A program made the translations under genes and the position numbers. From Planctomycetota bacterium (GTDB lineage Bacteria; Planctomycetota; Planctomycetia; Pirellulales; Thermoguttaceae): a DNA stretch of 5,932 nucleotides. The stretch covers positions 1 through 5,932 of the forward strand of contig DQVB01000642.1 in assembly GCA_015661985.1 (NCBI GenBank), in the 5' to 3' direction. Positions 5,652-5,932 of the stretch are shown here, piece after piece. The notes beneath the pieces are model-generated. The model worked only from the letters and a program-made list of their open reading frames with translations. It did not search any database and had not been told where the DNA came from. Every line of letters begins with the position of its first letter. Within the stretch, counting starts at the first letter, position 1.

Positions 5652-5932
5652 GAGATATAACCAAAAGTTGTGTTCTGGAATTTTGAGAAAAGGCGGCGTA
5701 TCCTGCTTGGTTTGAATGGTTCAGTTCACCGAGCAGGCCCGACGAGGGCCAAGGAGTACGCCACCAGGAGAAAGGTTACAACAGGACAACTCGCACGTCC
5801 AGAGGCCGAACTCGGTCCCGAGGTGCCGGCCTTTGGCAACGAGTTCGATGCGGCCAGTCCCCTCGACGAACTGGTCCGTGAAGGAGCCCAGAGGATGCTG
5901 CAAGTAGCCCTGGAATGGGAAGTCGAGGACTT
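5652..5932 (+). mobile_element. Left end of an insertion sequence, probably IS256 (Mutator) family, cut by the window edge
   Basis: Base composition turns AT-rich at about 5650-5715 right before a transposase-like reading frame. A sequence starting GAGATATAACC at 5652 has TTGTGT at offset 17, as I recall for the terminal repeat of IS256 itself (GATAAAGTCC...TTGTGT), so it is a candidate left inverted repeat. The right end and the target duplication are outside the window, so the exact boundary is not proven. Confidence 0.45.
5712..5932 (+). CDS. N-terminal part of an IS256/Mutator-family transposase, 3' truncated by the window
   Basis: The frame is open from 5661 (after TAA 5658) to the window end. 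From TTG 5712 it gives 73 residues. Residues 50-73, with PLDELVREGAQRML and then ALEWEVED, match the opening helix of Mutator-type transposases (pattern L-x-E-x-x-R-E-G-A-x-x-x-L-x-x-A-L-E-x-E-V-E-x-F), which precedes the DDE catalytic core. The core lies outside the window. The start is uncertain: there is no ATG in frame, TTG 5712 and GTG 5670 are the options, and the ATG at 5716 is in another frame and stops at 5907. Either a non-ATG start is used or a frameshift near 5740 has separated the start from the body. The tryptophan in ALEWEVED replaces the usual small residue. Confidence 0.65.
   Translation, partial: MNGSVHRAGPTRAKEYATRRKVTTGQLARPEAELGPEVPAFGNEFDAASPLDELVREGAQRMLQVALEWEVED

Noticed and set aside
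5716..5907. 63-aa plus-strand frame starting at ATG 5716
   Set aside because: The transposase-like residues lie in a different frame over the same bases, so this frame is a shadow unless a frameshift links its first codons to the transposase.
1..5932. CRISPR array, tRNA or rRNA genes
   Set aside because: No regularly spaced repeats were seen, and no tRNA T-loop/acceptor pattern or rRNA sequence could be recognised by eye.

Overview
The window is GC-rich, and its gene content and protein style suggest a planctomycete. The pointers are serine hydrolases with this C-terminal form, Ala/Pro-rich thioredoxin lipoproteins, loosely packed genes and weak Shine-Dalgarno sites. The taxonomic call is an inference. 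There is no rRNA or other phylogenetic marker here.

Layout: (1) 1-300 (+) is the 3' end of a probable beta-lactamase-fold serine hydrolase. (2) 303-950 (-) is a membrane-anchored thioredoxin-like (TlpA-type) lipoprotein. Its stop lies 2 nt from the stop of the first gene. (3) 1086-2219 (-) is a 377-aa GNAT-fold acyltransferase of the YghO-like type, the kind of protein that acts as bacterial ceramide synthase (bCerS). (4) 2436-3458 (+), divergent from it, is a 340-aa atypical short-chain dehydrogenase of the NAD-dependent epimerase type, like the bacterial ceramide reductase CerR. (5) 3796-5016 (+) is a 406-aa PLP-dependent alpha-oxoamine synthase, the family that contains serine palmitoyltransferase (SPT). 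It has its own candidate promoter and a repeated hairpin leader. (6) 5017-5650 has no convincing gene. It does hold a strong intrinsic terminator and a candidate promoter that would frame a structured RNA of about 260 nt. (7) From about 5650 to the right edge is the left end of an insertion sequence carrying the start of an IS256/Mutator-type transposase.

The main result is that genes 3, 4 and 5 match the three core enzymes of the bacterial ceramide pathway known from Caulobacter. In that pathway SPT condenses serine with an acyl thioester to 3-ketosphinganine, bCerS N-acylates it, and CerR reduces the 3-oxo group. Each protein alone has a broad family annotation (GNAT, epimerase, 8-amino-7-oxononanoate synthase). 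It is their adjacency that suggests sphingolipid synthesis. The dedicated acyl carrier protein and acyl-ACP synthetase of the Caulobacter cluster are not in this window. The chemistry assigned here is inferred from family and context, not shown.
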